From JAAFHB01 sp963675995 (GTDB taxonomy: Bacteria > Bacteroidota > Bacteroidia > Bacteroidales > Prolixibacteraceae), in the NCBI GenBank assembly GCA_963675995.2, contig CAXXIY010000001.1, positions 2,976,001 to 3,040,000 on the forward strand: DNA of 64,000 nucleotides, read 5' to 3'. Position 1 is the stretch's first letter; every line of letters starts with the position of its first letter. A program made the position numbers and the translations under genes. The notes beneath the pieces are model-generated. The model searched no databases. It worked only from the letters and a program-made list of their open reading frames with translations, and was not told the origin of the DNA. Positions 26,765 to 36,500 of the stretch are shown here, piece after piece.

Positions 26765-28327
26765 ATGGCTAAAAATCAAGTAAAAGAAAAAAGTATTGAG
26801 GAAACGCTTTGGGATTCTGCCAATAAACTCAGGGGAAGTGTTGAACCGGCGGAGTATAAGCATGTTGTTTTGGGACTAATTTTTCTCAAATTTGCAAGCG
26901 ATAAGTTTGAAGAGCGCCGGAAAGCATTGATTGCTGAAGGAAAAGAGAAATACATTGAAATGCCCGATTTCTACAATATGAACAATGTGTTTTTTCTGGA
27001 CGAGGTTTCACGTTGGAGCTTTCTCATTAAAAACTCGAAGCAAAACGACATTGCGCTAAAAATAGACACTGCATTACATAATATCGAGAAGAATAACAAA
27101 GCCTTAAAAGGTGCTTTACCCGACAATTACTTTTCAAGGATAGGATTGGACATTACCAAACTTTCTTCGCTGCTTGATACCATCAATGAAATAGATACGC
27201 TCAAGGATAAAGCGCATGATATTGTCGGGCGTGTTTACGAATATTTTCTTTCCAAATTTGCCCTTGCCGAAGGTAAAGGTAAGGGAGAATTCTACACCCC
27301 AAAAAGTATTGTCAACCTGATTGCCGAAATGATTGAACCCTACAATGGCATTATTTACGATCCTGCCTGTGGTTCGGGTGGTATGTTTGTACAATCGATC
27401 AAGTTTATACAGGCACATCACGGGAATACCAGGAATATTTCGATTTATGGGCAGGAATATACCAATACCACTTACAAGCTGGCTAAAATGAATCTTGCCA
27501 TTCGGGGTATTTCGGGCAATTTGGGTGAAAAAGCAGCCGATACCTTTGGTGACGACCAGCACAAAGACCTTAAAGCCGATTACATTATGGCAAATCCACC
27601 CTTTAATCAGAAAGACTGGCGTGGCGAAAACGAATTGATTGACGACCCTCGTTGGCGTGGTTACGATGTGCCGCCAAAAAGCAACGCGAATTATGGCTGG
27701 ATACTCAATATGGTTTCCAAGCTTTCTGAAAATGGGGTGGCAGGATTTATATTGGCCAATGGGGCGTTGAGCGGTAGCGGCGAAGAATATAAGATCCGCA
27801 GGACTTTAATTGAAAATAATCTGGTGGAAGCAATTTTGGTATTACCGCAGGATATGTTTTATACCACCAATATTAGTGTCACCGTTTGGATCCTGAATAA
27901 AAACAAAAAAGTACAAAGCCGAAGCATTGGTGATGAAGAACGTCTCTACCGCAATCGGGAGAAGGAAATACTTTTTATGGATTTGCGGCAGATTGGTGAA
28001 CCTTTTGAAAAGAAATTTATTCAGTTCAGCCCCCGGCATATCAAAGAGATTGCAAAAACATATCATACCTGGCAGCAGGATAATAATCAGTATAACAATA
28101 TTCCAGAATATTGCTATTCCGCTTCATTTGATGAAGTTGCCAAAAAAGACTTTTCATTGGTACCAAGCAAATACATTGAGTTTGTAAACAGAGATGAAAA
28201 TATTGACTTTGATGAAAAGATGCAAAGTCTTAAATCGGAATTTACCCAACTGATTAAAGCCGAAGAACAATCGAAAATTGATCTATTAACTGTGTTTAAA
28301 GAATTGGGTTATGAGATCGAATTATAG
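26765..28327 (+). CDS. hsdM: Type I restriction-modification methyltransferase subunit HsdM
   Basis: HsdM is the N6-adenine methyltransferase of the type I complex (M2S for methylation, R2M2S for restriction). The 520-residue product starts at an ATG giving MAKNQVKEKS; a longer GTG frame from 26705 adds 20 unlikely residues. The N-terminal HsdM helical domain contains EETLWDSANKLRGSVEPAEYKHVVLGLIFLK-type sequence. The SAM motif I is DPACGSGG starting at D199. The catalytic motif IV is NPPF at N277. It overlaps hsdS by 17 bp. All motifs are intact, so methylation should be possible even if restriction has been altered by the RAYT insertion in hsdR. Confidence 0.96.
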   Translation: MAKNQVKEKSIEETLWDSANKLRGSVEPAEYKHVVLGLIFLKFASDKFEERRKALIAEGKEKYIEMPDFYNMNNVFFLDEVSRWSFLIKNSKQNDIALKIDTALHNIEKNNKALKGALPDNYFSRIGLDITKLSSLLDTINEIDTLKDKAHDIVGRVYEYFLSKFALAEGKGKGEFYTPKSIVNLIAEMIEPYNGIIYDPACGSGGMFVQSIKFIQAHHGNTRNISIYGQEYTNTTYKLAKMNLAIRGISGNLGEKAADTFGDDQHKDLKADYIMANPPFNQKDWRGENELIDDPRWRGYDVPPKSNANYGWILNMVSKLSENGVAGFILANGALSGSGEEYKIRRTLIENNLVEAILVLPQDMFYTTNISVTVWILNKNKKVQSRSIGDEERLYRNREKEILFMDLRQIGEPFEKKFIQFSPRHIKEIAKTYHTWQQDNNQYNNIPEYCYSASFDEVAKKDFSLVPSKYIEFVNRDENIDFDEKMQSLKSEFTQLIKAEEQSKIDLLTVFKELGYEIEL

Positions 28328-29471
28328 AAAGATTGGCGAATTTATTCAGCTTATTGATGAACGAAATAAAGGGCATGAAGTTAAAAACCTTTTAGGATTA
28401 AGTATTTCAAAACAATTTATTCCATCGGTGGCCAATATAATCGGTACTGATATGGAAAATTATAAGATCATTCGCAAAAATCAGTTTGCTTGCAGTACCA
28501 TGCAAGTAAGGCGAGACAAGAAGATGCCGGTGGCATTGTTGCAGGAAGTTGATGAAGCCATTATTTCACAAGCCTATCCAATCTTTGAGGTGAAAAATGA
28601 AAAACTGCTTTTACCCAAATACCTGATGATGTGGTTTACCCGTTCCGAATTTGACCGCGAAGCTTGTTTTAATGCTGTTGGTGGGGTTCGTGGAAGTTTG
28701 GAATGGGAAGATTTTTGCGAAATGCAACTCCCCATCCCATCCATTGAAAAGCAACGCGAAATAGTAGCCGAATACAATGTGGTGCAAAACCGCATTTCCC
28801 TAAATAATCAGTTGATCCAAAAACTCGAAGAGACCGCACAAGCTATTTTTAATTCATATTTAGATGGAAGTGCAGAAAGCAAAAATCATAGACTTGGCGA
28901 TTTGATGGAAATACGAGGAGGATTTTCTTACAATAGTGAAGACTTGGGTAGAGGCAAAACTTATCTGCTTGGAATGGGCTGTGTTTCTTATTCAGATAGA
29001 TTTGTTGAGGGAGGAATGAGACTTTATTCAGATAATGTTCCTGAGCAACATATCGTAAATTCCAAAGACATTATAATAGCGACACGTCAACAATCAGAGA
29101 ATATGCCAATTTTAGGATGCCCTGCAATGATTCCACCTAATTTAAATGAAAAGAAATTAGTTATTGCTTCTAATCTTTACAGGGTTGTAAATAAGTCAAA
29201 TTTAAGTAATGAAATACTCTATCAGATTTTGAAATCCCAAAACTATCAAGAGCATATTAAACTACATACTAAAGGAACTACTGTTGGAATGATAACAAAG
29301 GATGCCATTGAAGAATATTCTTTTGAAGCTCCCTCAACATCATTTCTTATCAGTATTCAGGAAAGTATCATTAAAATAACAGACAATGTTTTTTTAAGGA
29401 GAACGGAAAACCAAAAGCTAACGGAACTGAAAGAATTGCTTTTATCTAAGTTGGCAACAGTAGAAAATTAA
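28311..29471 (+). CDS. hsdS: Type I restriction-modification specificity subunit HsdS
   Basis: HsdS recognises the split target sequence through two target-recognition domains (TRDs) separated by conserved helices. The 386-residue product shows TRD1 (about 1-150, with FACSTMQVRRDKKMP and LPKYLMMWFTRSEFD). The central spacer helix IVAEYNVVQNRISLNNQLIQ follows, with LEETAQAIFNSYLDG, then TRD2 (about 190-355). The final helix is TENQKLTELKELLLSKLA. The TRD2 half is visibly more AT-rich than hsdM, in line with domain exchange (inference). The start codon lies inside the hsdM end, giving coupled translation. Confidence 0.94.
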   Translation: MRSNYRKIGEFIQLIDERNKGHEVKNLLGLSISKQFIPSVANIIGTDMENYKIIRKNQFACSTMQVRRDKKMPVALLQEVDEAIISQAYPIFEVKNEKLLLPKYLMMWFTRSEFDREACFNAVGGVRGSLEWEDFCEMQLPIPSIEKQREIVAEYNVVQNRISLNNQLIQKLEETAQAIFNSYLDGSAESKNHRLGDLMEIRGGFSYNSEDLGRGKTYLLGMGCVSYSDRFVEGGMRLYSDNVPEQHIVNSKDIIIATRQQSENMPILGCPAMIPPNLNEKKLVIASNLYRVVNKSNLSNEILYQILKSQNYQEHIKLHTKGTTVGMITKDAIEEYSFEAPSTSFLISIQESIIKITDNVFLRRTENQKLTELKELLLSKLATVEN

Positions 29472-29484
29472 AAACGATAAATAA

Positions 29485-30603
29485 ATGAACTCAGACGAAA
29501 TTAAAAAAGTTATTGAAAGTTGTCATCTTAATTTTTTGATTGGCTCGGGTGCTTCCAAACCTTTTCTTCAAATCTTGGGAGTAATTGAGGATTTATTAAC
29601 TGAATTAGCTGAAAAAGAAGATAGTGAAGAAAAAACTATTGTTGATGCTTCGATAAAAAAATACTATTTTGACGAAACTATAAAGGGCAATTTGGAAATC
29701 TTCACAGGAAACTCAGTTAACTTAAATAAAACCAAAAAAGCATATAAGGATTTTATCAATGCTCTTAATACCATTTTGATAAAGCGTAAAAGTAATTTGG
29801 TTTCGAAACAGGTGAATGTTTTTACAACAAACATGGACCTATTACTCGATTATACAATTGAAAAATTAGGTTTTGCTTGTAATGATGGTTTTTCTGGAAA
29901 AATGAATCCAAAATTTGGGACAGAAAACTTTCATAAATCAATAAGAAAAACAAGTACACATTATGAGTTTCAATCAGAAGTGCCCTTGTTTAATCTTTTT
30001 AAATTACACGGAAGCATAGATTGGAAAATAGAAAATAATGAAATAGTTTATGATAGTGGTTTAGGGATCTTAAAAAAGGTAAACAAAATTGATATACCTA
30101 AAGAAAACCGGATTGACTTGGTTTATGAGGACGATGAAGGAGAATGGTATCATACAATTGATGAATTATTTGAATTAATAAGAAAAGAAAAAATAGAACT
30201 TCATAATGAACATGAAAATTTCTTAGAAGCTTACAGCGAGTTTGTTATGATTAATCCGACAAAAGAAAAGTTCAAAACTACGACCCGAGATTTAACTTTT
30301 TATGAATTGCTTAGAATGTACTCAAATCATTTGGAGCGAGAGAACTCTGTTTTATTTGTATTTGGTTTCTCGTTTGCAGATGAACATATTCGCGAAATAA
30401 CCAAAAGAGTTGCAGTATCTAATCCCACATTATTAATTATAGTCTTTGCATATGATATACAATCAAAAGAAATTATCGAAAAGTTACTACCAAAATGTTC
30501 GAATATCAAGATAATCTGCGATGAAGAGGAAAAAACAAAATATTCCTTGAAACAGATTAATGAAGACTATTTTGTAAAGCTCGCCAAAGATTTAGAAAAT
30601 TAG
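29485..30603 (+). CDS. SIR2-family protein, NAD-degrading subunit of a SIR2-HerA defence system
   Basis: This 372-residue SIR2-like protein has the NAD-binding pattern FLIGSGASKP at 17-26. The conserved VFTTNMD lies at 112-118 (TxND-like) and LHGSIDW at 174-180, with H175 as the expected catalytic histidine. SIR2 proteins of defence systems act as NADases, draining the cell of NAD upon phage infection. A HerA-type ATPase follows 7 bp downstream, matching the described SIR2-HerA pair, in which the two proteins form one large complex. The gene is much more AT-rich than hsdM. It starts 13 bp after hsdS, so it is now part of the restriction operon. Confidence 0.9.
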   Translation: MNSDEIKKVIESCHLNFLIGSGASKPFLQILGVIEDLLTELAEKEDSEEKTIVDASIKKYYFDETIKGNLEIFTGNSVNLNKTKKAYKDFINALNTILIKRKSNLVSKQVNVFTTNMDLLLDYTIEKLGFACNDGFSGKMNPKFGTENFHKSIRKTSTHYEFQSEVPLFNLFKLHGSIDWKIENNEIVYDSGLGILKKVNKIDIPKENRIDLVYEDDEGEWYHTIDELFELIRKEKIELHNEHENFLEAYSEFVMINPTKEKFKTTTRDLTFYELLRMYSNHLERENSVLFVFGFSFADEHIREITKRVAVSNPTLLIIVFAYDIQSKEIIEKLLPKCSNIKIICDEEEKTKYSLKQINEDYFVKLAKDLEN

Positions 30604-30610
30604 CTGCCTT

Positions 30611-32470
30611 ATGAATAAATTAAACCTTGAATTAGAAACAATACTTAAAATAGGGAAAGTAACCTCTGTTAGAGGACGTTATGTTGAGGTACTTGTTGAT
30701 AAGAGTAAAAATTCATCACATTTATTATTTAATGGCGAAATAATAAAAAATGTTTCGGTAGGCAGTTATATAAAAATTGCAAAAGGATTTGAAGAACTTA
30801 TTGGCAAAATTGATGGCGAATTTATTGTCGAAGACAAAGGAGTTCAGGATAAAGAATACCTGCATGAAAAGGAACGGATTAAACGAATTTTAAACATCAG
30901 TTTATTAGGGTATTTTCAAAAGAAAAAATTCAAACAAGGAATTAAAGAACTTCCTTTGATAGATAATGAATGTTACCTTCTTACTCAGGTTGAATTTGAC
31001 AGAGTTCATCATTTTATTAAGGAAATTAATGGAGTTGATGATATTCCGATGCGAATTGGAACACTTGCAAGTGAAAAAGGCAAAAGTATTCGAGTTGGCA
31101 TAAATAGTTTATTTGCAAGTCACATAGGCATTTTTGGAAATACAGGTAGTGGAAAGTCTTATACCCTAGCAAGTCTATATAGTTCTCTTTTTCAAGAATT
31201 TCAGGGGAAAGCTGGATTTCATGAAAATGCCCGATTCCTATTTTTTGATTTTAATGGTGAATATTCATACGGTGATTGTCTTACATCCAAAAAAATAGTT
31301 TTTAATTTATCAACAAGAAAAAAGCTTGAGGATATTGATAACAAAAATAAATTGCCGATAAATGAAGATACGCTTCTTGATATTGAATTATTATCGATTT
31401 TAGCAAGTGCCACAGAAAAGACACAAAAACCTTATTTGACAAGAGCAATAAAATTGTTTAAAAAGGTTCAGAAATCAGACAACCCAATAGAATTTTTCAG
31501 GAATATATTGAAGAAAAAAGTTCGTGAAGTCTTAAGAATGGCTGATAAAGATAAGTCACATGCTCTTTTAGATTTTATTATTGTTATCGTTGGTGATGAT
31601 GAATCTCATAACAAGTTTTTTGAGGAAATTGAATGGCAAAATAAAAATCATCATTTTATGTTGCGAGGTGGCCAATGTCGAGAACTCACAAATGAGGAAA
31701 TAGAGAATACTTCAATTTATGAAGAATGTGAGGATTATGAATTTTCTACAAATTCACTTGAAAAAATTATAGATTTTCTATACATGCAATTAATTGTTGA
31801 TGTCTATAATGACAAAGCAGTTTATGAACATATTGGGCCAGCAGTGCATAAGTTACAAAGTAAAACTGCGGATCTAGAAAAGATTATTGATTTTAAATGC
31901 GTCCATTCCAATGTTTTTAAAGACAGTAATGTTGTAGTAGTGAATTTGAACGACACGAACATTGATATCAAGAAAATTATACCCCTAATCTTATCTAAAA
32001 ATGCCTATCAAAAGCAAAAGGAAAAATATAAAAAAGATAATAAACAGTACCTTAACTTTATCGTAGATGAAGCTCATAATATACTTTCTTATAATTCGGA
32101 AAGGGAAAGTTCAACCTGGAAAGATTATCGACTGGAAACATTTGAAGAAATCATAAAAGAAGGGAGAAAATTTGGTGTTTTCTTAACAGTTGCAAGTCAA
32201 CGACCATCTGATATTTCAAGTACAATTATATCCCAATTGCATAATTATTTTCTACATCGCCTAATTAATAACAAGGATATAGAAGCTGTTGAAAGAACAA
32301 TTTCCTATTTAGATAAAGTATCTTTTGATACTCTACCTATTTTACCAACAGGCAGTTGCGTTTTAGCGGGATTATGTGCCCAAGTTCCAGTTATCATCGA
32401 AGTTGATAAAATAGAGGAAGGAAAGGAACCTCACAATGAAACAATTAAACCAACAGATTATTGGAAATAA
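30611..32470 (+). CDS. HerA-type ATPase of a SIR2-HerA defence system
   Basis: This 619-residue product is a DUF87/HerA FtsK-superfamily motor. The N-terminal HAS-barrel-like beta domain (GKVTSVRGRYVEVLVD) is followed by the Walker A motif GNTGSGKS at 176-183. The Walker B motif is FIVDEAH with D486-E487, and a sensor/arginine region SQRPSDISSTIISQ follows. In the described system HerA forms a hexamer that clusters SIR2 and contributes ATPase and DNA-acting functions during anti-phage defence. It is directly behind the SIR2 gene with the same AT-rich composition, so the two probably arrived together. The motifs appear intact. Confidence 0.9.
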   Translation: MNKLNLELETILKIGKVTSVRGRYVEVLVDKSKNSSHLLFNGEIIKNVSVGSYIKIAKGFEELIGKIDGEFIVEDKGVQDKEYLHEKERIKRILNISLLGYFQKKKFKQGIKELPLIDNECYLLTQVEFDRVHHFIKEINGVDDIPMRIGTLASEKGKSIRVGINSLFASHIGIFGNTGSGKSYTLASLYSSLFQEFQGKAGFHENARFLFFDFNGEYSYGDCLTSKKIVFNLSTRKKLEDIDNKNKLPINEDTLLDIELLSILASATEKTQKPYLTRAIKLFKKVQKSDNPIEFFRNILKKKVREVLRMADKDKSHALLDFIIVIVGDDESHNKFFEEIEWQNKNHHFMLRGGQCRELTNEEIENTSIYEECEDYEFSTNSLEKIIDFLYMQLIVDVYNDKAVYEHIGPAVHKLQSKTADLEKIIDFKCVHSNVFKDSNVVVVNLNDTNIDIKKIIPLILSKNAYQKQKEKYKKDNKQYLNFIVDEAHNILSYNSERESSTWKDYRLETFEEIIKEGRKFGVFLTVASQRPSDISSTIISQLHNYFLHRLINNKDIEAVERTISYLDKVSFDTLPILPTGSCVLAGLCAQVPVIIEVDKIEEGKEPHNETIKPTDYWK

Positions 32471-32528
32471 CACTTTTTAGAAATTTAAACATTGTGAAAT
32501 TGAGTGGAGAAAAATTAGAAAAGGTATA

Positions 32529-32663
32529 ATGAAAGAATACAATCCATATATCCACCACCGCCGGTCAATCCGGTTTAAAGGATACGATTATTCGCAGGAA
32601 GGATTGTATTTTATTACCATCGGTTGCGCACGCATAACGCATTGCCTTTCGCATCTAAAATAA
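32529..32663 (+). pseudogene. Truncated RAYT (Y1 transposase-like) N-terminal remnant
   Basis: A 44-codon frame from ATG at 32529 reads YNPYIHHRRSIRFKGYDYSQ followed by EGLYFITIGCA, the typical N-terminus of REP-associated tyrosine transposases. It then stops. The HUH motif and the rest of the domain are missing. It is the leftover of a RAYT copy next to the intact one at 32731. Confidence 0.7.
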
Positions 32664-32685
32664 TATTGGTATTCGTTGATTTAAC

Positions 32686-32713
32686 GTATAGACGTGGCAT
32701 ACCGCGTTTTCAC
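32686..32713. repeat. Degenerate REP palindrome before the RAYT gene
   Basis: This 28-bp pseudo-palindrome (left half GTATAGACGTGGCAT) is aligned position by position with the better REP at 33248-33275. It lies 17 bp before the RAYT start codon, the usual place for a REP recognised by its RAYT. Confidence 0.6.
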
Positions 32714-32730
32714 AACTAAAAAAATAAATT

Positions 32731-33555
32731 ATGGCGGCAGATAAATTTGAACATAAATATCGAATCCTGTCGGCTCGTGCAAAATGGCACAATTACAACG
32801 AGGGGGATTATTTTATTACAATATGTACTGCTGGTAGGGAACATTATTTTGGTAAAATTATGGATGGGGTAATAGTATATAATGTATTGGGGCAGAAATT
32901 AAATCAACTAATTTTGGAAATTCCAACCCATAATCAATATGCTGAAATACCTGTTTATCAGATAATGCCCAATCATGTGCATTTGATTGTTTCTATTGAC
33001 GAAACAAAAATGAAACGTGACGGTGCAGATTGTACGGGTTCTGCGGATTGCGAGGGCGCGATGGTTGGAACGGACGCGGTGGATGATATTGGGGCAGCGG
33101 ATGGTATAGACGTTGCGGATGGTATGGACGTGGCGGATGGTACGTACGTGGCGGATTGTATGGACGTTGTGGATTGTATGGACGTTGTGGATTGTATGGA
33201 CGTGGCGGATTGTATGGACGCGGCGGATTGTATGGACGTGGCGGATTGTAGAGACGCGGCATGCCACGTCTCTACCACCGCGACCACCACCACCGCGACC
33301 ACCACCACCACGACCCCGACCAAACCAAACGCAAAAATGCAGGAAATTGCCGATAAATGTGGATTGTTATCCACGGCAATTGGCGGAATGAAATCGGCAT
33401 TGACCAAATATGCCCATACAAATAAAATAAAATTTGAATGGCAAACCCGTTTCCACGACCATATTATCCGTGACAGGGAGGAATGGAATCGTATTGCTAC
33501 CTATATAGCGAATAACCCTGCAACATGGCAGAATGATAAATTTCACATTGAATAA
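32731..33555 (+). CDS. REP-associated tyrosine transposase (RAYT) with an 18-bp repeat expansion
   Basis: This 274-residue protein is a Y1_Tnp-family RAYT of the kind that processes REP palindromes. It shows EGDYFITICTAGREHYFG near the start, the HUH motif MPNHVHLIV at about 79-87, and the C-terminal FHDHIIRDREEWNRIATYIA followed by NNPATW. Between the two halves lies an unusual linker of about 95 residues, made of (C/G)MDVAD-type six-residue repeats and then a Thr/Pro run. It is encoded by an 18-bp minisatellite and an ACC-rich stretch, with a REP palindrome in the middle. Whether the protein folds with this linker is unclear. It is located between herA and hsdR in the same orientation. Confidence 0.85.
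   Translation: MAADKFEHKYRILSARAKWHNYNEGDYFITICTAGREHYFGKIMDGVIVYNVLGQKLNQLILEIPTHNQYAEIPVYQIMPNHVHLIVSIDETKMKRDGADCTGSADCEGAMVGTDAVDDIGAADGIDVADGMDVADGTYVADCMDVVDCMDVVDCMDVADCMDAADCMDVADCRDAACHVSTTATTTTATTTTTTPTKPNAKMQEIADKCGLLSTAIGGMKSALTKYAHTNKIKFEWQTRFHDHIIRDREEWNRIATYIANNPATWQNDKFHIE
33031..33246 (+). repeat. Twelve-unit 18-bp minisatellite inside the RAYT gene
   Basis: Twelve contiguous 18-bp units occupy exactly 216 bp. The six rightmost are nearly identical, with TGTATGGACGTGGCGGAT as the common form. The first six are more diverged. The unit encodes CMDVAD and resembles the left half of the adjoining REP (TGTAGAGACGCGGCATGC), which continues the same phase as a thirteenth unit. Confidence 0.9.
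33248..33275. repeat. 28-bp REP palindrome inside the RAYT gene
   Basis: The halves GTAGAGACG and CGTCTCTAC surround a central GGCATGCC, giving one mismatch in the whole palindrome. It is a typical REP. It is unusual in being within the coding region of its own presumed transposase. Confidence 0.85.
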
Positions 33556-33564
33556 ATTTCAACC

Positions 33565-36500
33565 ATGAAATTCACTGAAGAAAAATTGGAAAATGCTTTT
33601 GCGGAATTGTTGGGTAACGAACATTATCCGCATCATCTGGGCAATACCCTGGTTCGCCCCGTTGATGAGGTGATAATCGAAGCCGATTTGCTCCATTATT
33701 TGCTCACCAAATACGAAAGCAAACAACTCACCAAAACCGAGGCAAAATCAATTGTTCTTCAACTAAAAATATTACCTGCTTCCGATCTTTACGAGAGCAA
33801 CAAAACCATTATGCGGTGGCTATCCGATGGGTTTATTTTAAAACGGGAAGACCACCATCAAAAAGACATCCATATCGAGCTTATCGACTATAGCGGTCTG
33901 GACGCACAATTAGCCAGCCCTGAGCTTGATGTAATCGCAGCAGAACCGGGCAAAACCTATCCGCCCGATTACAATATTTACAAGTTTGTTAATCAGCTTG
34001 AAATTGTTGGTTCCGAAAAACGAATACCCGATGGCATTATCTATATCAATGGTTTGCCGGTGGTGGTTTTTGAATTTAAAAGCGCTGTTCGTGAAGAGGC
34101 AACGATTTATGATGCATTCAAACAATTGACGGTCCGTTACAAGAGAGATATTCCGGAATTGTTCAAATACAATGCTTTTTGTGTCCTCAGCGATGGAGTA
34201 AACAGTAAAGCAGGTTCATTATTTGCACCGTATGAATTCTTTTATGCCTGGCGCAGAGCTCCGGGAAATGTGAAGCTCCAGCATCACGATAAAACCGACA
34301 AGCAGGAGCTAGCCGAATCCCAGGGTATCGATAGTATGTTTACGCTGATTCAGGGAATGTTTGAGCATAACCGTTTGCGCGATATCATCCGGAATTTTAT
34401 TTATTTCCCCGATAGTTCGAAGAAAAACGATAAAATTATTTGTCGCTATCCGCAGTACTATGCCGCCAAACGGCTGTATGATACTATTAAATTAGCCCAA
34501 CGACCAAAGGGCGATGGTAAAGGTGGTACCTATTTCGGGGCAACGGGTTGTGGCAAGAGTTTCACAATGCTTTACCTTACCAGGCTGCTGATGAAAAGCG
34601 CCCATTTCGAAAGTCCGACCATTGTTTTAATTACAGACCGTACCGATTTAGACGATCAGTTGGCGGGCCAATTTACCAATGCCAAGAAATTTATTGGCGA
34701 TAATACAATAATAAGTGTAGAAAGCAGGGCACATTTGCGGGAGTTGGTTCAGGGGAGACAAAGCGGAGGGGTATTCTTAACAACGATCCATAAATTTACA
34801 GAAGACACCGAATTGCTTTCCAACCGAACCAATATCATCTGCATCTCGGACGAAGCTCACAGAAGTCAGTTAAACCTCGATCAAAAAATACGGGTAACCG
34901 AAAAGGGGGTCACTAAATCTTTCGGATTCGCAAAATATCTGCACGATTCGTTACCCAATGCCACGTTTGTTGGATTTACTGGCACCCCGATTGATGCGAC
35001 CCTTGATGTATTTGGTAAGGTAGTCGATGCCTATACCATGACCGAATCGGTACGAGACGAAATCACCGTTCGCATTGTTTATGAAGGGCGTGCAGCAAAG
35101 GTGGCATTGAAAAACGGGGAATTGGAAAAGATTGAAAAGTATTACGAGGCAGCAGCCCTGGCCGGAGCCAATGATTATCAAATCGAACAAAGTAAGGAAG
35201 AAACAACCAATATGAATGCCATTTTGGGCGATCCAAAACGGTTAATGGCAGTTGCTAAAGATTTTGTAAAACATTACGAAAATCGTGTGTCGGAAGGGGC
35301 TACCATTAAAGGAAAGGCAATGTTTGTTTGCAGCACACGCGAAATTGCTTATCAGTTGTACCAAAACGTTTACGCTATTCTGGGAGAAAGGAGCTCCAGC
35401 TCCTCAAACTATGCCGCCTCATATACCCAGAATTTTGGTTTACCCGAGGAGTGGCATACAGGCAAACTTCCCCATCGGGACAAAGTGGGGTTAATCCAGT
35501 TTATTACTTTCCGCTTGGCAGATAGTTTACCTCAGGATGTGCTACATAAATTGGAAATTGATCTGAATAATTTGCCGGATAGCGAAAAGGAGGCCGAAAA
35601 GCGTAAACACTATGAGAAATTTTTAGATAGCGGTTATGGCTGTTGCGCGTTGGCTCATCCGGAAATGGCTCAAGTCATGCAGGACGCATTAAAATATCAC
35701 GATGGTGAGAGATATAACCTGTTAGCATGGAGCATTATGCCCAATCACGTACATGTGTTAATCAAAGCCAACAGTGATTTGTCGAAAATCATACAATCCT
35801 GGAAATCATATACCGGCAAATGGGCTTTGAATAACAGTAAAAAATACAATCTGGCCGTTTCTAAAGAGGCGACAGAATTTTGGATGCCTGAATATTGGGA
35901 CCGATTTATCAGGGACGAATCCCATTTTAATAACACGGTAAACTATATACTTGGAAATCCTGAAAAGGCAAATTTGCCAAAACAAAGTACTGCATATCAT
36001 TTTAAGGGTTGCTCGATTTTAAACGGGATGAACCAGGATCTTCATCCCTCCCAAGTAAAAATGATTATGACACGTGGTCAGGATGATGACGAAATACTCT
36101 ATAAACTGTTGGGGACAAAGGAATATCGCAAGGAATTAGACCGGCAATTCAAAAACGAAAAATCAAATTTCAAAATTGCTATTGTGGTCGATATGTGGTT
36201 GACCGGCTTTGATGTCCCATTTTTGGATACCATGTACATCGATAAACCTATTCAGCAACACAATTTAATTCAAACTATTTCAAGGGTTAACCGGAAATTT
36301 GAAGGCAAGAACAAAGGACTCGTCGTTGATTATATCGGAATTAAAAAGCAAATGAACCTTGCATTAGCCAAATATAACAAAGGGGATGAAGATAATTTTG
36401 AGGATATTACAGAATCTTTAATCATCGTAAAGAATCATTTAGACCTGTTAGACAAGCTCTTTCATCAGTTCGATAGCACAAAGTATTTTCAAGGCAATAC

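Noticed and set aside
33031..33300. CRISPR-like array in the 18-bp repeats
   Set aside because: The units are contiguous with no spacers, are in frame and sit inside a RAYT gene; no cas genes are present.
32908..33407. Minus-strand ORFs rich in HT and PRP repeats
   Set aside because: They are shadows of the 18-bp minisatellite in other frames; the plus-strand frame has the RAYT motifs.
35380..36060. A free RAYT gene overlapping hsdR
   Set aside because: There is no stop or start at its edges; the same frame carries the HsdR motifs on both sides, so it is an insertion within one protein.
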